Notes under the pieces: generated by a model
Databases searched by the model: none
The model's input: only the letters and a program-made list of their open reading frames with translations
Told to the model about the DNA's origin: nothing
Shown: positions 25,301-37,774 of the stretch, one piece after another
Numbering within the stretch: position 1 is the stretch's first letter
How the letters are laid out: each line of letters opens with the position of its first letter
Source: Lithospermum erythrorhizon
Lineage: Eukaryota > Streptophyta > Magnoliopsida > Boraginales > Boraginaceae
Direction: 5' to 3'
Length of the DNA: 64,000 nucleotides
Assembly (NCBI GenBank): GCA_019722365.1
Contig: JADFUC010000827.1
Span: 248,001 to 312,000 of the forward strand
Made by a program: the position numbers and the translations under genes

Positions 25301-28300
25301 GTTGCCGTTGAGGGTTCTACATTAAATGTTGACAAAAAGTACTGGGGTGGAGAAGAGGGGGAGTCACTTTATCGCTGGTTCCGGGTACTATTCTTTAGCA
25401 TACAGTCTGACAGAACTTTCAGTGGTGGTGTACTGTGAAATCTATGTGAATGCATTGTAGAATCCATTCTCTGTTTTACTTGAAACATTTTAGAAATTTT
25501 GTTATACAGTGGGTATAATGGTCTTCAATTGTTGATCTTGCATGAAAGTATCAATAGATAAATGTTAACCCTTGTCATTCTTCAAAGTTCACCTTCTTTT
25601 ATATTCTTTCGGATAAAAAAAATTCTGGAATGTCATCAAACTTGTGCCATTTATTCAATCGTCTTTCAGAGTTGGTAGGTTTTCTCTAATATATTTGTAA
25701 GCAGCAGCAGACTAAGGAGTACGCCTATTTCCTTAATATATTAGAACTATGTTTATTCCTTGTAACTTCATGTTAATTATTCATACTATTCTAATTTTCA
25801 TAATTCTTCTCTATTTTCTTTCTTAGACACCATTTAAATCTTTAACATGAGAGGCTAATATGATGAAGTGTGTGCAGAGTGATTCACAAGGCACCCAGTT
25901 TGAAATTTATGGTGCCACTTCTTCATTGTATATGGTATCTTATGACGATATTGGTTATTTCTTATCTGTGTCCTGTGAGCCTGTCCGAAATGACTCAGCA
26001 CGTGGCCCCACATTGACCTCCGAACTAGTTGGATCTATACTACCAGGTAAAATATGCATGGGATTTTACACGACTGACATGATTCTACGTTCAAATAAGA
26101 GTACAAAACATTAATTTGTTTAGGTTCATTTATTTCGGAAATACATTTACATTAATAGATTGAAAATTATTCTAATAAGTCTTCATCTAATTTGTCTGTA
26201 TCATATTTGTCAATAACTTTGGTTGGATAATATATTTATTTTAGGGCCACCAACTTGCAAGTCACTTGAATTTAGTGGATCACTTATTGAAGGACAGCGT
26301 GTGAGCTTTACCGTGACATACATTGGAGGGTGAGCTTAATAATACTTGGCTTCTTTAGTTCTTCAAATTTGTTTCTGATGAATATACAAAATCTTCCAGG
26401 GATAAGGGAAATTGCTCGTTTGATTGGTCTAGAGTAAAAAACAATGGTGTGAAAGAGAAGCTGAAAAATAGTGGTAAGTTAACCCCTCTAAATTTATGAT
26501 CTTCATTGATTTCTGATGTATATAACTAATTTATTATGCAGAGTTTCTTGATTTAACTATTGACGATGTGGGAACATGTATTGAACTTGTTTACACTCCT
26601 GTCCGGAGTGATGGAGTGAAGGGGAAACAGAAGACTTTGATTTCCAGACCAGTTGCTCCAGGTGAGTAAATTCCATGCATTGCTTTCAAAAAATGACCTT
26701 TTCCTTTTCATATATATTAAATTTATTTGTTTATTTATTTACTGTTACTGTCAGTTGATGAGTGATTAATTAACTGATGATTAGTAAAGGATTCTCGAAG
26801 CTCCATAGTTCATAGTTTTTTCCTCTCAGTATAAGAAGAAGTAAATGACAAATTGCTTCATAATTCGTATTTACTTGGTTGATTTTTTTTAATACGTAAA
26901 TTTTCTAATTTGCTGCCTTTTGATTGCATTTTTTATAGTTTTAGGTTAAACATTGCTTGATCCCATTTATTTGCACAATGCCTCAAAATTTAGTGATTGG
27001 TGCTATGCATTGTAGTCCAACCAACTGATTTGTGCTTTGAGCATATGCCTTTATGACTGAGCTCAATTGATATCAAATATTCATCATTCAACCCAACACC
27101 ATCCCCTTTATTTTGTATATTATTTTCGTTTTTCCTTCTAGCGGTTATATTATGATAATCAACACGTGCAGGGGATCCAGTGGGTATTGAGCTGGTGATT
27201 CCCGAGTGCTGTGAGGACAAGTTGGTGGTCCCTCAAAAACAATATTTTGGAGGAGTAGAAGGTGTTGGAGAATATATTTGGTACAGCTGCAAAAGTCAGT
27301 TGGAGGATTCTGCTTTAATGGACATAGCTAACTCATCTGATGATGTTCACATTTGTGGGAGAACACTGTAAGTGGTCATTTCCTTTACTATTATACTTGT
27401 TTGAGTGATGCAACTGTTCACAAGTTTTTTTCTGTTCCAGCACATACACCCCCTCTCTTCTCGATGTCGGAGCTTTTTTGGCTTTATATTGGCTGCCAAC
27501 TCGTGAAGATGGAGTTTCTGGAAAACCTTTGATAGCAATTTGCAATTCTCCTGTTACTCCAGGTTCAATCTTGAGCATCTTCGCTAATATGCCCCCTTCT
27601 TATATTTTGTCAAACAATGTCATTCAAATGTCATTATGGTCTTATGCTTATACTTTGAATTGCACTAATTTCATTGTTTACCTTTGTAAAATATATGATC
27701 ACTCCGCCTTTGTAAAATATATGATCACTCTGCCTTTGTAATTGCTAGTTTTGCTTCCGGTGTTGCTAAATATTTCACTCGAACCTATACAGCTTTTCCT
27801 CTTGTGTCTAATGTTCGCATCAAGGAACTGTCTTTCAATACCTACATTGGAGAAGGAGAATATTCTGGTGGTTATGAAGGATCAAGCTTATTTAGTTGGT
27901 ATAGAAAAAGTGACGACGGAACAGTTAGCCTCATACATGGAGCCGATTCTAGAACATATGAAGTCACCGATGAAGACTATACTTGTCGCTTGATTTTTGG
28001 GTATCGTTTTCTTTTATCTTCTCTTTCTTTGGTTATTTGTTGCTACCATGGCAGTGTCTATTTCACTTGTTAGTTTGCTAGCTTTTGAATGCTGCGGACA
28101 TTCTGCAGATATACACCAGTTCGTTCAGATTCAACTGTCGGAGAATTAAAATTATCTGAGCCAACCAATGAGATTCTTCCAGGTACTAACCACTAATTTA
28201 TATCTCTATAGCATTGACTAATTGTATCATACCAAGGTTTATATGATCATAGGTACTCCTCTCTACTAACCACTAATTTATATCTTTATAGCATTGACTA

Positions 28301-31300
28301 ATTGTATCGTACCATGGTTTATATGATCATAGGTACTCCTCTCTACTGTCAATTGGGGCGGGGAGTGAGATCTTATCATAATGAAAATGCTCCATGTTAC
28401 TTATCTGATATGTTTTTGGCTTCTTGCCTCAGTGTAGTGTGCCTAACTTCAATCTTGATCATATTTTCTTTCAGAGGTTCCAATAATTGAAATGCTCGCT
28501 CTGACTGGTAATGCTATAGAAGGGGATACACTAACTGCTCTCGAAATTATACCAAAGAGTGAAGCTCAACATCATACTTGGAGCAAGTACAAGAGAGATA
28601 TCAATTACCAGTGGTATGCATGCTTTCTTTATAACAATCATTTCAACTGTATGTTTGTGGAAATGATAGAAATAGAATGTGAGCAGATTGTTGTGGTCTA
28701 GCAAACTATCACGACTTCTCGAGAAAGTGAGTTTGGCAGATTGTTGTGGTCTAGCAAACTATCGCGACTTCTCGAGAAAGTGAGTTTGGAAGTCTCATAT
28801 CCTTGTTGAGGAACCCAATTCTTCCCCAACTTCCATGTGCATTCCTGTGCACTTTTGTGCAGCTGTTTTTCTGAATAGAAAATATGAATCTATTCTAGTT
28901 CAGTTGTTTGTTTATTATTTTAAGGTGGTCATATATTTTTCAGCTTATGATGTACTAAAAATAGTAGTTTGCAGGTTTTCTTCTTCAAATGAAACCAGAG
29001 AACACAAACTCTTTGAACCATTGCCGACGCAGAATTTGTGTTCCTATAAACCGCGATTAGAAGATATAGGCAACCGTCTGAGGTGTGAATGCATTGTGAC
29101 TGATGTGTTTGGAAGGTCAAGTGAGCCAGTATATGCAGAATCTGCTGCTATTTTACCAGGTTGTTTTTTTGTTTTGGTGCATTAGCCTTGTGTGCACATT
29201 TTTATTTTTCATTTATTTGTCATGCCCAGATTTTTAATAACCTGCACGCATTTTATCATTTTAGAATGACTTTTTTTCATTCCTAATATTGTTTGTTTTA
29301 TGACATTGCGTATCATATAAGGTCACCTCTAATTAAACGATCTTTCTAATTTTCCATAGAATGCAAAATAAAGATCTTGAAAATCTAAAAATCTTCTGAG
29401 AAAGATTTTAAAAATTGAGGCCATATTGGAAATTTGTGTGGACAGTTGCCGAAGTTTCATGAACTTATGTACCTCTTCCATATATTATTTATTCCAGGCA
29501 TTCCTAAAATTAAGAAGCTGGAGATTGAAGGTAGAGGTTTCCACACGAATTTGTACGCTGTCCGTGGCAATTACAGTGGAGGCAGAGAAGGCAAAAGTAA
29601 AATTCAGTGGCTGAGATCAATGATTGGAAGCCCTGATCTTATAACTATCCCTGGTATGATAAAGACACTTTAAAAAATTAAAACTAAAGTTAAGATTATG
29701 GGAAAGAGAAATGTAGACATACCAACTCATTATTCGTGAATAGAAAGGTGTCCTTTGGTCATAAAACTACAGTAAGACAGTATTAATAACAGACATTAGT
29801 AATCTATTCAATTTGCCTTCCTCAATTTGTACGCCGAAGTGGAAGTTGACTTTGCACCTTGATGTTTTTCTAGGGTATAGGTGCTTACATGTTAAATTAT
29901 CAGTAATGTGTCACAGTTGTATGTGCTCTCTTTAATGAATATGATTCTTGTACTCACACCCATCTGAATCTCTACGGATTTGTTTCAGGTGAGACTGGTA
30001 GGATGTATGAAGCTAATGTTGATGATGTCGGTTATAGGCTGGTGGTAATCTATACGCCCGTCAGGGAAGATGGAACTGAGGGGCAACCTGTCTCTGCTTC
30101 CACAGATCCAATCTCAGTTGGTACGCATTATTGAGTTTCATGTTTCCATAATTTATTATGATTTTATTCCAATAAGACACTACTTATAAAAAAAAATCTA
30201 GATGCAATAACAGTTGTGCTGTATGCTGAAGCTGAACTGGAAATATGTCCCCTGAGCAGTTGTCTTGATAAATACCTATATGTTATATAGCTTCTTTTTT
30301 TTCTTATGCATTTGTCACTACAAGGAAATAGGACCCTTCATTTCACTTTGTATCCTGCTATCCTACTTGGTGTCCTCATTTTCTTCATTGCAAACATAGT
30401 AGATCTAAATCAAAGTCTATAGCAGCATCACATAAATTATTTTAACTCTGGTATTTCCCCAATTACCCTGCATTGATCCAAGATGATGTGCAATAGTTTA
30501 ATTTTTGGTTCTGTATGGTAGTTTTTTAGCAATTGTATCTCCTTGAGTACGTTTACCAGTCACTTCTCTTCTTGCAGAGCCAGACATTCTTAGAGAAGTG
30601 AAGCAGAAGCTGGATCTTGGTTCTGTAAAATTTGAGGTGTCATTCTGTTTCTGAAAAATTTCCTCCATACTTTTTCCTAATTTACATCTTAGGTTATGTT
30701 AATGTCTGAGTGTTTCATCATATAACTTCATGATGAGCTAATATATGTTCCTCATTCGTCTTTATACCAAACGTGGACGTCAATCTTCATGATGTTAAAC
30801 AATCTTCAAATCAAAGCTGTAAACAACAATGGAAAGAACTCTATTTTTTATGACTCGGATGATTTCTGAAAAATTGATAAGAGAGTCTGCAACCTAATGG
30901 ACATAATATTTACACCAAACCATAACTAGCCCCCATCAATCCTTTGGGATCTGACCTTGTTGGTCCAACTGTATTCCACAGTTTCAGCCTATGTAGGCTT
31001 CAATGCTGAACTTCATCTGTTATCCATGGTTTAACATTTTTAAATTGCTACATATAAATTACATTTCAAGACAGATTTACACTTTTCCAATTTCCCCATA
31101 TTTGTTTTACTTGGCATTTTCCACTTTTCTTAGTTACTCTGCTATACTTGAAATGTCAATTATTTCTTATTTAAAGGAATTCAAGAACTGTTTCTCTTTG
31201 TAATTGATCATAACACTGATGAAATACCCATATACAGGTCTTGTGCAACAAGGATCGATCTCTTAAAAAGGTGACCTTTCTGACATTCCTTATTTTTGTT

Positions 31301-31987
31301 TCAACTTCTAGCTTACATATGAAGAACAATATGACATCCTAAAAATATATAACAATATAGGGTCATGAATTGGGAAGTCTTGAAAGGCGAATTCTTGAAG
31401 TCAACAGAAAGAGGACAAAAGTTGTAAAGCCTGGTTCTAAGACGTCATTTCCTACTACTGAAATTCGGGGATCTTATGCTCCACCCTTCCATGTAAGTTA
31501 CATCTTATTCATTCTCTAGATTGGCAGTGCGGTCTAGCTTTTCTCTAGATTTTGTCTGCCACAATTCTTATTCATTCTATCATCACCATTAACTGCCGCT
31601 CATATCATCACGATCAACTGCTCCTTTTCATTCTATCAATTATTTTATCGAATTGGCATGTAAGAGGTAACCGGCAGAGTGAGGAGAGTGTTATCCACCT
31701 TCATTCCATCATTCTGGACTTGTAATATGTATGTGATAATTGGAGACACCAGTCAACCAGATAGTTTTTCTGCCATTTGGGAAAATAATATTGGAATCTA
31801 CCTCATACAGGTGGAGCTATTCCGAAATGATCAGCATCGACTTAGGATTGTTGTGGACAGTGATAATGAAGTAGATTTGATGGTTCAAACGCGCCATTTG
31901 CGCGATCTCATTGTCCTGGTTATCCGTGGCCTTGCACAGAAATTCAACAGTACATCACTCAATTCTCTCCTCAAAACAGAGACATGA
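16337..31987 (+). CDS. AIR9: 187-kDa microtubule-associated protein AIR9
   Basis: AIR9 binds cortical microtubules, the preprophase band and the maturing cell plate in plants. Rebuilt CDS: 37 exons, 5,211 nt, 1,736 aa (Arabidopsis about 1,708). Residues 1-291 form a Ser-rich, basic region (microtubule binding in the family); 292-459 are leucine-rich repeats; from about 495 to 1600 come about eleven A9 repeats with recurring YxGGxEG, W(F/L/Y) and YTPVR.DG motifs; then a conserved C-terminal domain. The start is ATG 16337 (MEESSVEP), as in homologues; an in-frame upstream ATG at 16136 lies in the leader intron. Exons: 16337-17209, 17698-17769, 18417-18482, 18621-18692, 18791-18856, 19123-19185, 19273-19338, 19585-19684, 19876-19977, 20612-20865, 21079-21193, 21662-21782, 21880-22055, 22386-22521, 22662-22762, 22884-22931, 23020-23204, 23302-23419, 23540-23667, 24230-24398, 25266-25384, 25878-26046, 26245-26329, 26400-26473, 26542-26661, 27172-27367, 27441-27562, 27793-28000, 28109-28182, 28475-28613, 28975-29159, 29498-29653, 29989-30120, 30578-30636, 31238-31270, 31361-31492, 31811-31987. 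One intron is GC-AG. No frameshift is present, so it looks functional. Confidence 0.95.
23179..23267 (+). repeat. Duplicated exon end with splice donor (AIR9 exon 17)
   Basis: The last 26 bases of exon 17 plus its donor (23179-23207) recur 60 bp downstream in the intron (23239-23267), differing at few positions. The second copy keeps AAAG|GT. Using it would add 60 bases containing an in-frame TGA. Confidence 0.85.
24636..24699. repeat. 32-bp perfect tandem duplication in an AIR9 intron
   Basis: A unit starting CAATTCCTGCACATAC and ending CCAGGCCAT occurs at 24636-24667 and again at 24668-24699 with no difference seen. Confidence 0.95.
27681..27741. repeat. 26-bp tandem repeat (about 2.3 copies) in an AIR9 intron
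   Basis: CCTTTGTAAAATATATGATC begins at 27681 and 27707, and a third partial copy (CCTTTGTAA) begins at 27733. The units end ACTCCG and ACTCTG. Confidence 0.9.
28186..28345. repeat. 80-bp tandem duplication in an AIR9 intron
   Basis: Two adjacent copies, 28186-28265 and 28266-28345, start CTAACCACTAATTTATATCT and end GGTACTCCTCTCTA. I see three substitutions between them. The first copy begins immediately after the intron donor. Confidence 0.92.
28683..28788. repeat. 53-bp tandem duplication in an AIR9 intron
   Basis: Two adjacent copies, 28683-28735 and 28736-28788, start GCAGATTGTTGTGGTCTAGC. I see one substitution (ATCACGAC versus ATCGCGAC). Confidence 0.95.
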
Positions 31988-33021
31988 GCTTAACTGCAGC
32001 CGGACAGTAAATTGTTATATATCCGCAAAATATCAGTAGTTTTAGGCATATACTGGAGCATCTTTTGAACAATTGGTCTGCTTTCTTTATTTTTATTTTT
32101 TTGTCGTAGCCTCGTTAGGTGTATATCTTAGTGTGAAGAAATAGTTCCCGGTGTGGGCATCAGATATGGTGTCAATTGCTTAATATTCAAATATTGTTGT
32201 TTGTCTGATGGTTGATCTTATAGAATTACTGGGGGGAACTCTAATGTTCATCTTATTTATATGTATGTATGGAAAATTTGCAACTACTATATGTTTTCCT
32301 AGATTTCTTCTTTCATCATGTTGGCACAACTATTCAATTATGTCTCCATACACAAGCCTGAAATCTGCCAATATTGTATCTTTCTGCCTGATAGCTCTTA
32401 ATAATGCAGCATTATAGAAGCACATGCAAGCTTCATGCATTCAACGCTGATTCTTTACGATATACCGAGTATATGTAGGAATTTGATAAAGTCGAATCGT
32501 ACTTTGCCAAGTTTGTGTTCGGTTTGATAGTGCAGAGTCAAATTCGAACATATTTCGGAGTTTTACATTTAACGAGTTGGATAACCACATACAAATTTCG
32601 AGTCGAATCAAACTCTTTTTGTAGTTGAGTTGAACCCTTGCATGGTTTCCTTAATTTACAATCTTTCATGTGTTAATACATATCGTTAGTAAATGGCCTA
32701 AGCATATATAATGTCAAAGTCGATCATTCAAAATAACAATGCCTGATATATCATCATCATCTATAGAAATTAAATGTAATTGTGAATATTAACTATATGA
32801 GTAAATTGTTATCACACGCATAACCAGCAGAAATAATAATGTGAGTGCTTGGGTTCGATCCGAGGAATTATATTCTTCTCTTAAAAAAAAAATATAGAAA
32901 ATAATCTACACATATTGGCACATTGCTCATTAACATAAATTGTTGAATAGTAATCTTAACAAGTGCTTCCTCAATATTAAGGATGCCATTTGTCTTAGAA
33001 AACACACAGATTAGTTATTTT
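31988..33021. other. Convergent intergenic region between AIR9 and the CAT pseudogene
   Basis: This holds the 3' ends of two converging genes. AATAAT- and TATATA-type words that could serve polyadenylation are common, but none can be singled out. Around 32840-32892 a GGTTCGATCC word is followed by a run of ten A, the arrangement of a tRNA-derived SINE tail; it is too short to classify. No supported ORF was seen. Confidence 0.4.
32838..32892 (+). mobile_element. Possible SINE tail remnant
   Basis: GTGCTTGGGTTCGATCCGAGG resembles a pol III B box (GGTTCGANNCC) and is followed 25 bases later by an A10 run. No A box is visible upstream. Weak evidence. Confidence 0.3.
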
Positions 33022-35585
33022 CTACCTTCCATCTACACCTGTGCTAATTGCTTTACCTTCCTCTGCCTTCCCTAGTTTGCATCACTTGGCCTGAGCTTGA
33101 GGTATATAGCAGTGTCATATGAGCATGCAGGCCCGAAGGCACGTAGTAGATTAGGATCACAACAGTCAGATGCAAATATGTGAGACTCTTGCATCTATCA
33201 GTCCCAACAGGAAAATGTTAATTACTGTGATGGCAACATAGGCACCAATGGAACACCCAGAGGTTTCGGATCTGAGCAGAGGCACATCAGGTAATAGTGG
33301 CAAGTATCCATAAGGGCACGCTAATGCAGTAGCCAATCCAGCCATCCTTACTAAGACCCCAGTAGGTAGCTGAAGCAATTGAAGAACCCTATTATTGCTA
33401 TTGAGGCTTAAATGAAGCATTTGCAGTCTTGTATGCCACTAACTTATAATAGCGACGGACAGAAGGCAGCTGTGAGCATGAGATGAAAGTGCGGGATTGA
33501 GCAGGTCAGCTAGAACCTTAAGCTTTGTGAAGAATGCGACGACAGCTGTAGCAACAAGCATCACGATTGTAGCATTTACGGGGGTTCCAGTCTTGGCGTT
33601 GACATGAGCAAACCAGGGAGGCATCATATGAGTACGCGCAATGTGTGTAAGATAACGAGCTTGGCCAACAGCACCCACTAGCAACACAGAGGTCATTCCT
33701 TTCAGCGCTCCTGCAGCAACTATATACTGAGCCCAACTCCAGCCTACTTTCTTAAAAGCTATTGAAAATGGTGCATCAACGTCAATTTTGTCATACGGCT
33801 GCATCAGACATAGAGTCATTGCAAGCAAGCAGTAAAGAGTAGTGGTGATCGCCATTGAGCCTACAAGACCAATTGGGATATCTCGGCCAGGATTCTTAGT
33901 TTCTTCTGCCATAGTGGAAACCGCATCAAAACCAACATACGCAAAAAACAGGACAGATGAAGCTTTAAATATGCCGCGTGCCTTATATGGGGCAAATGGG
34001 GTATAGTTGCTAGTATCAGATTTGATAAGGCCACCAATGATGATGAATACTAGTATAAAAATGTGGACAATTGAGGCAATGTAGTTGAGCCGAGATGATC
34101 CCTTCGTGCTGAGAACAGCAACCACACAGACAATGATAGAAATGCCAACAGCAATAGGATCAAGTTGATTGTAGTCATCAGGAAAACTAGATATATGGAT
34201 CCGAAAGTCCTCGGGTTCGTGGTTGCACAGAGTAGCAAAGTATGATGTCCATGTGCGCGCTACTGCAGCACCACCAATCACATACTCAAGGAGAATGTTG
34301 CCAGCAGCAATAAAGGCCATGAAGTCTCCCAGCTCCACCCTTAGATAGGCAAATGAACCACCTGGAAAGTTTTACTATTTAGACTTCATTTTCCTTTTTT
34401 CTCGCAAAAATTTTAACATAAAATGCAAGATACCTCAAACAAAAGCAACTGCATCTTCAAATTACTTGACTTTTGTATTTTTCTAACCTCATTGCATCTA
34501 TGGCTCTATCAGATCATGACTTCATTGCCATTCCTAATTGTCTACTTCAATGTGACACAGGTCCCACATATCATTTTCATGGATAAGTCAAATCTCATAA
34601 TAATAATCAAATGTTCCCATCTTATGTAGATTTAGTGGACGCCTTAACTACCATGAATGTGAATCTTCCTTTTCCATTATCTTGGAGTCAATATTACCCA
34701 CTAGATAATTATCTCTACTTTTGAATCTTATTCCATATCTTATGAGTAGAATAGAACAACATCAATTCAGTTCACATGCAAAAGCCAAGCAGCATATCAT
34801 ATTTTCCAACTTGATAAAGATCATAAACTAAATTACAAAAAAGATCACAGCCAAGATTCAAAGGCTTGCCCCCCTAAATATTTGGAAATGCTATTTTATA
34901 TCAATTATTTCCTTTACATCGAATAATATAGACACAGTATTGTTTAGCTCACTTAAGCTCTTAGAATTTTATTGATGAACAACTATAACATTCCTATTTA
35001 GTCTTCATTCAACTCTATGTTGTGTCATTTCCATCGTTAAACCCATAAACTCATCCTTTGACATAGTCTCCATAGAAGAAACAATGTTATGACTCTATTG
35101 ATCCATTTTCAAACAAGTTCATGGAAGATCCTGTAAAAATCTAAGTAGAGACTATCATAGAAAGGATTACCTGCAACTGGAATTTCAACAGCAAATTCTG
35201 TGTAGCAAAACACAGAAAGCATGGCTGATATACCGGATACAACGAACGATAACACCACGGCTGGACCAGCATTATCACGAGCCTCCTGCCCTGTAAGAAC
35301 AAATATCCCAGATCCAATCACAGCCCCCATTCCAAACCATATCAAGTCCCACCAAGTGAGGTTCTTCTTCATTTCATGTTGACTCCTGGACTTGGCCTCC
35401 AGCTCTTTCTGCTCATCAGACCGGCTAAGAACCCGGTCAGCCAGCCGCTCTGGCGTCTTCTTTAATGCATTTACATAATTATCCCAACTCTTGAAGGACT
35501 CCTCTGGTAAGAAATCATTCTTTGAGCAAGAACACCCTCTTCTCTTAATCCCTGATCCATCATCTTCAGTGCCACCAACTCCCAT
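33022..35585 (-). pseudogene. Cationic amino acid transporter (CAT1/5/8 type) with decayed 3' end
   Basis: The family is H+-coupled transporters of Arg, Lys and other amino acids in the APC superfamily, normally about 580-600 aa with 14 membrane helices. Exon 1 (35585-35171) starts at ATG 35585 (MGVGG) and keeps RGCSC..DFLPEESF, LTWWDLIWFGMGAVIGSGIF and FAVEIPVAG. Exon 2 starts at 34361 (GGSFAYLRVELGDF) and stays intact through TGTPVNATIVML to FFTKLKVLADLL, then runs out of frame to a stop at 33439-33441. Beyond it the missing part is recognisable but broken across frames: VRRYY, then stops, then GSSIASATYWGLSKDGWIGY, then a stop, then INIFLLGLIDA, then LIYYV..GLHA, and the usual C-terminal EEGKAIS-like tail ending at TAG 33022-33024. 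If translated it would give about 445 residues. Two exons, one intron (34362-35170). Probably a recent pseudogene; a truncated expressed protein is possible. Confidence 0.85.
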
Positions 35586-36408
35586 TTCTTCATATTCAAA
35601 CAAAACAACCAAAAAACATAGTCAATATCAAGAAACCAAATTCACAAATAAAAAAAAAGATTTCGGATATTCACTACACATACTTGAACAACAACATTAA
35701 GGTGAACTAAATACTACATTTTCACATGATTTTGTTTTTTGGCAAAGGAGGGTAGGCTTTTAACCCACACCACCTAAGCTCCCACAGTCCCACTTCTTCT
35801 TATTCTAACAAAATAACCAAAAACATAGTCAATATCAAGAAACCAAATTCACAAATAAAATCAAGCTTTAGGCTTTTTCACTAAAAACATTTAACAGAAT
35901 TTAACTAAATAATAATAGTACTACAATTTTACATGAAAAATATATTCTTTTAGCAAAGAGGTAGATTTTTAGCTCACACCAACTTCAAATTTACCCCAAA
36001 CATAGCTAAAACATCAATAAAAAAGCACAAAAGATCAAGAACAATGTAACTTTCTGTTTGATTACCTAAAAATTAACTTCTAAATGTTTCTTTTCTATAA
36101 CAGAACAAAGGAAACAAAAAGATGGCAAATGGTATGCATATATATATACTACTGTACTTTGGAAGAATCTCCAAAGAGCTGTCTGATATAATATACTAAA
36201 ACAAAGTAGCCGGCTGATTATATCCAATCATATAAGTATATAACAACGTTACATTTAAGTTACAATACAAGATCTTTATTGCCATTTATTTGTCTGAAAA
36301 TGATTGGCCTATTCTTTATAATTTAATTCAATCCATAAACAAAAAATGATCACATTATCAAGACAAACTTCCAAAGGGTCGTTAGTCACGTGGTTTGTCT
36401 GTCAAACA

Positions 36409-36756
36409 AAATTGTATCTACCGAAGAATATGGCTTAGGAGGCTCATGCACATAACGTGACAATTGCATCTTGTCACATAGTAAAATAAATAGTATTAAA
36501 TGCACATGCCATTTATCAAGAATCCAATCATCAATAAATTTTGATAACCTTCCAAAAAAAATTATTCAAATTCAAGATTTCAAAATTGTATCTACTGAAG
36601 AATATGACTTAGGAGGCTCATGCACATAACGTGACAATTGCATCTTGTCACATAGTAAAATAAATAGTATTAAATGCACATGCCATTTATCAAGAATCCA
36701 ATCATCAATAAATTTTGATAACCTTCCAAAAAAAATTATTCAAATTCAAGATTTCA
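36409..36756. repeat. 174-bp direct tandem duplication upstream of the CAT gene
   Basis: Two adjacent copies, 36409-36582 and 36583-36756, start AAATTGTATCTAC and contain GGCTCATGCACATAACGTGA. They differ at very few positions (CCGAAG versus CTGAAG; ATGGCTTAG versus ATGACTTAG). The near-identity implies a recent event. They sit about 0.8-1.2 kb upstream of the CAT start codon. Confidence 0.95.
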
Positions 36757-36809
36757 ATTAAATAGGATGTTTGTTAAAACTCATTAAGCACTTAAAATTA
36801 ATTTAAAAA

Positions 36810-37125
36810 TTTATAATAATAATAATAAAAATATAATAATAAATATAATAATAATAAAATAATAATAATAAACAATAATAATAACAAAAATAATGATAAA
36901 ATAATAATAATAAAATATTAATAATAAGAATAATAAAATAAAAATAATAATAATAATAACAAAAATAAAAATAATAATAAAAGGATAATAATAATAAAAA
37001 TAATAATGATAATAAAACAATCATGATAATAATAAAAATAATAATAAATAATAATAATAATAATAATATTAATAATAAGAATAATAAAATAATAATAATA
37101 ATAATAATAAAAATAATAATTAGGT
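36810..37125. repeat. Compound (AAT/ATT)n microsatellite, about 315 bp
   Basis: Long runs of AAT are interrupted by AAAAAT, AAC, AAG and GAT variants. Minus-strand Tyr/Leu/Ile-only ORFs across it are artefacts of the trinucleotide repeat. Confidence 0.95.
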
Positions 37126-37510
37126 TATCAAATACTTAAATATTTTCAATAATCAAATTGATTTTATAATTTAGTTTGATCATTCAATTTTGGTTTTTCA
37201 ACTTCGAATTTTTAAATTTAATAAACAAACTTATGATGCATGTAAGTTACAGATTATTAAAATTGGATCTTTTACTGATTTAGCAGCTTCATGAAGATTC
37301 TAATTTAAGCATGTGTATAAGCTCATAATAATGTTTTGAAAAGTAAGATTCTAAAAATATCTTTGCTCATGCTAAAACTCGTATGAAGATACTGAATCAG
37401 TAAACAGATTGTATTTTTGTAGTACACAAATAATCTTTTTTAATGACTAAAAAATCCTATCATAATAATGTTACTAAATCATTAAAGATTGATTTTTTTA
37501 GTACATAATA

Positions 37511-37774
37511 CTCCCTTCGTTTTTTTATTTGTCATTTGTCATTTTGGCAATTTACACATAAATTAAAGGAAAAAAATTAGTCAAAACTACATTGAAAATG
37601 TAAAATGATAATCCAATTAAAACTATCATTCGTTGGTTGATAATTTAAAGATAAAAAGTAGTAAAAAAAGTACATTGAAAATGTAAAAATACAATTTATT
37701 ATGCTAAAACGACAATTATTTTGAAACAAAAAATTTAGGCTAAAACGACAAATAAAAAAAAAAAACTGAGGTAG
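37511..37774. mobile_element. Stowaway-like MITE, 264 bp, flanked by TA
   Basis: The left end CTCCCTTCGTTTTTTTATTTGTC pairs with the right end GACAAATAAAAAAAAAAAACTGAGGTAG as an imperfect terminal inverted repeat. A TA dinucleotide abuts both ends (37509-37510 and 37775-37776). A short motif (TACATTGAAAATGTAAAA) appears twice inside. Length, termini and TA target fit the Tc1/mariner-type Stowaway family. No coding capacity. Confidence 0.75.

Noticed and set aside
33166..33420. Separate 84-codon minus-strand gene
   Set aside because: Its content is the frame-shifted C-terminal part of the CAT transporter, so it belongs to that pseudogene.
35586..35612. Upstream extension of the CAT reading frame (VVLFEYEE)
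   Set aside because: There is no ATG at its start, only TTG. The first in-frame ATG is at 35585, and homologues start with a short acidic or glycine-rich leader like MGVGG.
36803..37024. Tyr/Leu/Ile-rich minus-strand ORFs of about 70 codons
   Set aside because: Simple translation of the ATT microsatellite.
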